A stretch of DNA of 64,000 nt from Pseudomonas sp. FP198 (GTDB lineage: Bacteria; Pseudomonadota; Gammaproteobacteria; Pseudomonadales; Pseudomonadaceae). Location: contig NZ_CP117452.1 of the NCBI RefSeq assembly GCF_030687895.1, positions 5,323,001 to 5,387,000 on the forward strand, written 5' to 3'. The notes under the pieces are model-generated. The model had not been told where the DNA came from and ran no database searches. It saw only the letters and a list, made by a program, of their open reading frames with translations. Positions 60,706 to 64,000 of this stretch are shown one piece after another (position 1 is the stretch's first letter; every line of letters starts with the position of its first letter). Made by a program: the position numbers and the translations under genes.

Positions 60706-61563
60706 ATGCCGCAACCGTACATTTTCCGTACCGTCGACCTGGATGGCCAGACCTTGCGCACCGCGGTACGTCCCGGCAAGCCTCACTTGACGCCGCTGCT
60801 GATTTTCAACGGCATCGGCGCCAACCTGGAGCTGGTCTTCCCGTTCATCGAGGCCCTGGACCCGGACCTGGAAGTGATCGCCTTCGATGTGCCCGGGGTC
60901 GGCGGTTCGTCGACGCCGAGCCGGCCGTATCGTTTTCCGGGCCTGGCCAAGCTTACCGCGCGGATGCTCGATTACCTCGACTATGGGCAGGTCAACGTGA
61001 TCGGTGTGTCCTGGGGCGGTGCCCTGGCCCAGCAGTTCGCCCATGATTATCCGGAGCGCTGCAAGAAGCTGGTGCTCGCCGCCACGGCCGCTGGCGCGGT
61101 GATGGTGCCGGGCAAGCCGAAGGTGCTGTGGATGATGGCCAGTCCCCGACGCTACGTGCAGCCGTCCCATGTGATGCGCATCGCGCCGCTGATCTACGGC
61201 GGCTCGTTCCGCCGCGACCCAAGCCTGGCGGCTCGTCACGCGGCCAAGGTGCGTTCGGCGGGCAAGCTCGGTTATTACTGGCAACTGTTCGCGGGCCTCG
61301 GCTGGACCAGCATCCATTGGCTGCACAAGATCCACCAGCCGACCTTGATCCTGGCCGGGGATGACGACCCGCTGATCCCCCTGATCAACATGCGCATGCT
61401 GGCCTGGCGCATCCCCAATTCGCAGTTGCACATCATTGATGACGGCCATCTGTTCCTGATCACCCGGGCCGAGGCCGTGGCGCCGATCATCATGAAGTTC
61501 CTCGAGGAAGAACGGCAGCGCGCGGTGATGCACCCGCATCCCGCGCCGCTGGGTGGCGGCTGA
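60706..61563 (+). CDS. phaZ: Intracellular PHA depolymerase
   Basis: A 285-residue alpha/beta hydrolase that breaks stored medium-chain polyester into 3-hydroxy acids. Nucleophile Ser102 in GVSWGG, Asp221 in AGDDDPLIP and His248 in DDGHLFL form the triad, at the same positions as P. putida PhaZ. It lies between the two synthase genes, allowing synthesis and breakdown to run as a cycle. Confidence 0.95.
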   Translation: MPQPYIFRTVDLDGQTLRTAVRPGKPHLTPLLIFNGIGANLELVFPFIEALDPDLEVIAFDVPGVGGSSTPSRPYRFPGLAKLTARMLDYLDYGQVNVIGVSWGGALAQQFAHDYPERCKKLVLAATAAGAVMVPGKPKVLWMMASPRRYVQPSHVMRIAPLIYGGSFRRDPSLAARHAAKVRSAGKLGYYWQLFAGLGWTSIHWLHKIHQPTLILAGDDDPLIPLINMRMLAWRIPNSQLHIIDDGHLFLITRAEAVAPIIMKFLEEERQRAVMHPHPAPLGGG

Positions 61564-61675
61564 CACCGCCCAAGTGCGCCTGGCAGGACGCCGGATCGCG
61601 CAACTACCCGAAACAGCGACTATGTTGTCTGGTTCGGTGTGTTTGTTTTCAGCCTGATGATGAAGGAGTTGACTC

Positions 61676-63358
61676 ATGCGCGACAAACCGGCGAAGGGTT
61701 CCATGCCCGCCCCTGCCAGCTTCATCAACGCACAGAGTGCGGTCACCGGCCTGCGCGGCAGGGACCTGCTGTCGACCCTGCGCAACGTTGCCGCCCATGG
61801 CCTGCGCAACCCGGTCCACAGTGCCCGACATGCGTTGAGGCTCGGCGGCCAGCTGGGGCGCGTCCTGCTGGGGGACACCCTGCACCCGACCAACCCCGAC
61901 GACAAACGCTTCGCCGACCCCACCTGGCAGCTCAACCCGTTCTACCGCCGCAGCCTGCAGGCCTACCTGAGCTGGCAGAAAGAAGTCCGCCAGTGGATCG
62001 ATGAGGGCGGCATGAGCCCGGATGATCAGGCCCGTGCGCATTTCGCCTTCTCCCTGCTCAACGACGCGGTATCGCCGTCCAATACCCTGCTCAATCCGCT
62101 GGCGATCAAGGAGCTGTTCAATTCCGGAGGCAGCAGCCTGATTCGCGGGATCAGCCATCTGGTCGACGACTTGCTGCACAACGACGGCTTGCCCCGGCAA
62201 GTCACGCCACAAGCCTTTGAAGTCGGCAAGACTCTGGCGACCACACCCGGCGCAGTGGTGTTTCGCAACGAGCTGCTGGAACTGATCCAGTACAAGCCGA
62301 TGAGCGAAAAACAATACGCCACGCCGCTGCTGATCGTGCCGCCGCAGATCAACAAGTTCTACATCTTCGACCTGAGCCCTTCCAACAGCTTCGTCCAGTA
62401 CGCCCTGAAAAACGGCTTGCAGGTGTTCATCATCAGTTGGCGAAACCCGGACGTGCGCCATCGGGAATGGGGCCTGTCCAGTTATGTCGAGGCGACGGAA
62501 GAGGCCATGAACGTCTGCCGGGCGATCACCGGCGCCCGCGAGGTCAACCTCATGGGCGCCTGCGCCGGCGGCATGACCATCGCCGCCCTGCAGGGCCATC
62601 TGCAAGCCAAGCGCCAACTGCGCCGGGTGGCCAGCGCCACCTACCTGGTGAGCTTGCTGGACAGCGAGATCGAGAGCCCGGCCACGCTGTTCATCGACGA
62701 ACAGACCCTCGAAGCCGCCAAGCGCCGCTCCTACCAGAAAGGCATTCTCGATGGCCGCGACATGGCCCGGGTCTTCGCCTGGATGCGGCCCAACGATTTG
62801 ATCTGGACCTACTTCGTCAACAACTACCTGCTGGGCAAGGAGCCGCCGGCGTTCGATATTCTCTACTGGAACAACGACTGCACGCGGCTTCCGGCGGCCT
62901 ATCACGGCGACCTGCTGGATTTTTTCAAGCACAACCCGCTGACACGGCCGGGCGCCCTGGAAGTGTGCGGCACGCCTATCGACTTGCAGAAAGTCACCGT
63001 GGACAGCTTCAGCGTGGCCGGTATCAACGACCACATCACGCCGTGGGACGCGGTGTACCGCTCGACGTTGCTGCTGGGCGGCGAACGACGTTTCGTGCTG
63101 TCCAACAGCGGACACGTCCAGAGCATCCTCAACCCGCCAGGCAACCCCAAGGCCAACTACATCGAGAATCCGAAACTGAGCAGCGACCCCCGAGCCTGGT
63201 ACTACGACGCCAAGCACATCGAGGGCAGTTGGTGGACCCAATGGCTGGGCTGGATCCAGGAGCGCTCCGGCGCCCAGCACGAAACGCAGATGACGCTGGG
63301 CAACGCGAAATACCCGGCCCTGGAAGCGGCCCCCGGAAATTACGTACGGGTACGCTGA
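61676..63358 (+). CDS. phaC2: Class II polyhydroxyalkanoate synthase 2
   Basis: A 560-residue paralogue of phaC1 with the same fold and the nucleophile Cys296 in GACAGG; Asp and His partners are in INDHITPWD and SNSGHVQSIL. Paralogues of this kind differ in monomer preference. The ATG is preceded by AAGGAG. It follows phaZ by 112 bp. Confidence 0.95.
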   Translation: MRDKPAKGSMPAPASFINAQSAVTGLRGRDLLSTLRNVAAHGLRNPVHSARHALRLGGQLGRVLLGDTLHPTNPDDKRFADPTWQLNPFYRRSLQAYLSWQKEVRQWIDEGGMSPDDQARAHFAFSLLNDAVSPSNTLLNPLAIKELFNSGGSSLIRGISHLVDDLLHNDGLPRQVTPQAFEVGKTLATTPGAVVFRNELLELIQYKPMSEKQYATPLLIVPPQINKFYIFDLSPSNSFVQYALKNGLQVFIISWRNPDVRHREWGLSSYVEATEEAMNVCRAITGAREVNLMGACAGGMTIAALQGHLQAKRQLRRVASATYLVSLLDSEIESPATLFIDEQTLEAAKRRSYQKGILDGRDMARVFAWMRPNDLIWTYFVNNYLLGKEPPAFDILYWNNDCTRLPAAYHGDLLDFFKHNPLTRPGALEVCGTPIDLQKVTVDSFSVAGINDHITPWDAVYRSTLLLGGERRFVLSNSGHVQSILNPPGNPKANYIENPKLSSDPRAWYYDAKHIEGSWWTQWLGWIQERSGAQHETQMTLGNAKYPALEAAPGNYVRVR

Positions 63359-63419
63359 ACGCCTGATCCCACGGTCGCACTGCGGGCCGTGGATGCACCT
63401 CACCGACCAAGAAGACCGG

Positions 63420-64000
63420 ATGAAAACCCGCGACCGAATCCTCGAATGTGCCCTGCAATTGTTCAACGAGAAGGGCGAGCCGAATGTTTCCACCCTCGAA
63501 GTCGCCAACGAGATGGGCATCAGCCCCGGCAACCTCTACTACCACTTCCACGGCAAGGAACCGCTGATACTCGGATTGTTCGAGCGATTCCAGGCCGAGC
63601 TCGCACCGCTGCTGGATCCGCCCGCCGATGCGCAACTGGCGCCGGAGGACTACTGGCTGTTCCTGCATTTGATCGTCGAGCGCCTGGCCCAATACCGGTT
63701 CCTGTTCCAGGACCTGTCGAACCTGGCGGGGCGCCTGCCGAAACTGGCCAAGGGGATCCGCCAGTTGCTCAACGCGTTGAAACGGACCCTGGCCTCATTG
63801 CTGGCGCAGCTCAAGGCCCAGGGCCTGCTGGTGAGCGACACCCAGGCACTCGGGCAACTGGTGGAGCAGATCACCCTGACGTTGCTGTTCTCGCTGGACT
63901 ATCAGCGGATCCTCGATCGCGAGGGCGAGGTTCGCCTGGTGGTCTATCAGGTCATGATGCTGGTGGCGCCGCACTTGCCGCCGACGGTCAAGGTTGCAAC
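63420..64000 (+). CDS. phaD: TetR-family regulator PhaD (3' end beyond window)
   Basis: The first 193 residues are visible. N-terminal HTH: MKTRDRILECALQLFNEKGE, VSTLEVANEMGISPGNLYYHF. The ligand domain follows. PhaD activates pha genes in P. putida, apparently sensing an acyl-CoA-type ligand. I chose the ATG at 63420 (MKTRDRIL); an ATG at 63393 is also in frame. The frame is open to the window edge. Confidence 0.93.
   Translation, partial: MKTRDRILECALQLFNEKGEPNVSTLEVANEMGISPGNLYYHFHGKEPLILGLFERFQAELAPLLDPPADAQLAPEDYWLFLHLIVERLAQYRFLFQDLSNLAGRLPKLAKGIRQLLNALKRTLASLLAQLKAQGLLVSDTQALGQLVEQITLTLLFSLDYQRILDREGEVRLVVYQVMMLVAPHLPPTVKVA

Overview
This 64-kb window is high-GC chromosomal DNA of a Pseudomonas, most likely of the P. 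fluorescens group. The reasons are the medium-chain-length PHA locus phaC1-phaZ-phaC2-phaD next to hslVU, the block ponA / pilMNOPQ-aroK-aroB-SPOR protein / gltBD-hemE, and nine intergenic REP elements of the type common in fluorescent pseudomonads. No rRNA, tRNA, CRISPR array, IS element or prophage was seen.

Layout. 1-5.9 kb: the 3' end of an MscK-type channel gene, selO, a higBA toxin-antitoxin pair, a small acidic protein, a ycaC-like hydrolase, trxC and an orphan ParA-like ATPase. 6.0-24.3 kb: one long plus-strand run of 20 mostly overlapping genes forming an aryl polyene (APE) cluster. It holds a ketosynthase and chain-length factor, two ACPs, an ACP ligase fused to a hotdog dehydratase, a second dehydratase, a ketoreductase, a second ketosynthase, a thioesterase, an aromatic amino acid lyase, a glycosyltransferase and two acyltransferases. 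It also holds LolA-like, MMPL and lipoprotein export genes, plus three extra genes: a CPA-type membrane protein, a flavin-dependent halogenase-like enzyme and a methyltransferase. 24.6-26.2 kb: an AT-rich islet with a colicin M-like bacteriocin and a four-helix membrane protein that is probably its immunity protein. 26.3-29.2 kb: a LysR regulator, a divergent MFS transporter and a cytochrome b561-type protein.

29.4-45.3 kb is a minus-strand housekeeping block (hemE, gltD, gltB, SPOR/AAA protein, aroB, aroK, pilQPONM). ponA diverges from pilM. Then come maeB, a secreted nuclease and rpmE (minus), priA, argS, an FtsN-like SPOR protein, hslV, hslU and a DUF971 gene (plus). From 58.8 kb to the end lie phaC1, phaZ, phaC2 and the start of phaD.

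How they work together: the APE genes should build a membrane-anchored polyene pigment from an aryl starter, extend it with malonyl units, tailor it (possible halogenation and methylation) and move it to the outer membrane. The islet is an interbacterial weapon against peptidoglycan synthesis. The pha genes make and mobilise storage polyester. Regulatory sequence visible by eye includes a heat-shock (sigma32-type) promoter before hslV, a sigma54-type promoter and inverted repeats before phaC1, a long palindrome before higBA, twin palindromes before the bacteriocin, and a terminator buried in the signal-peptide codons of the nuclease gene. All calls rest on reading the sequence and family knowledge; no database search was run.
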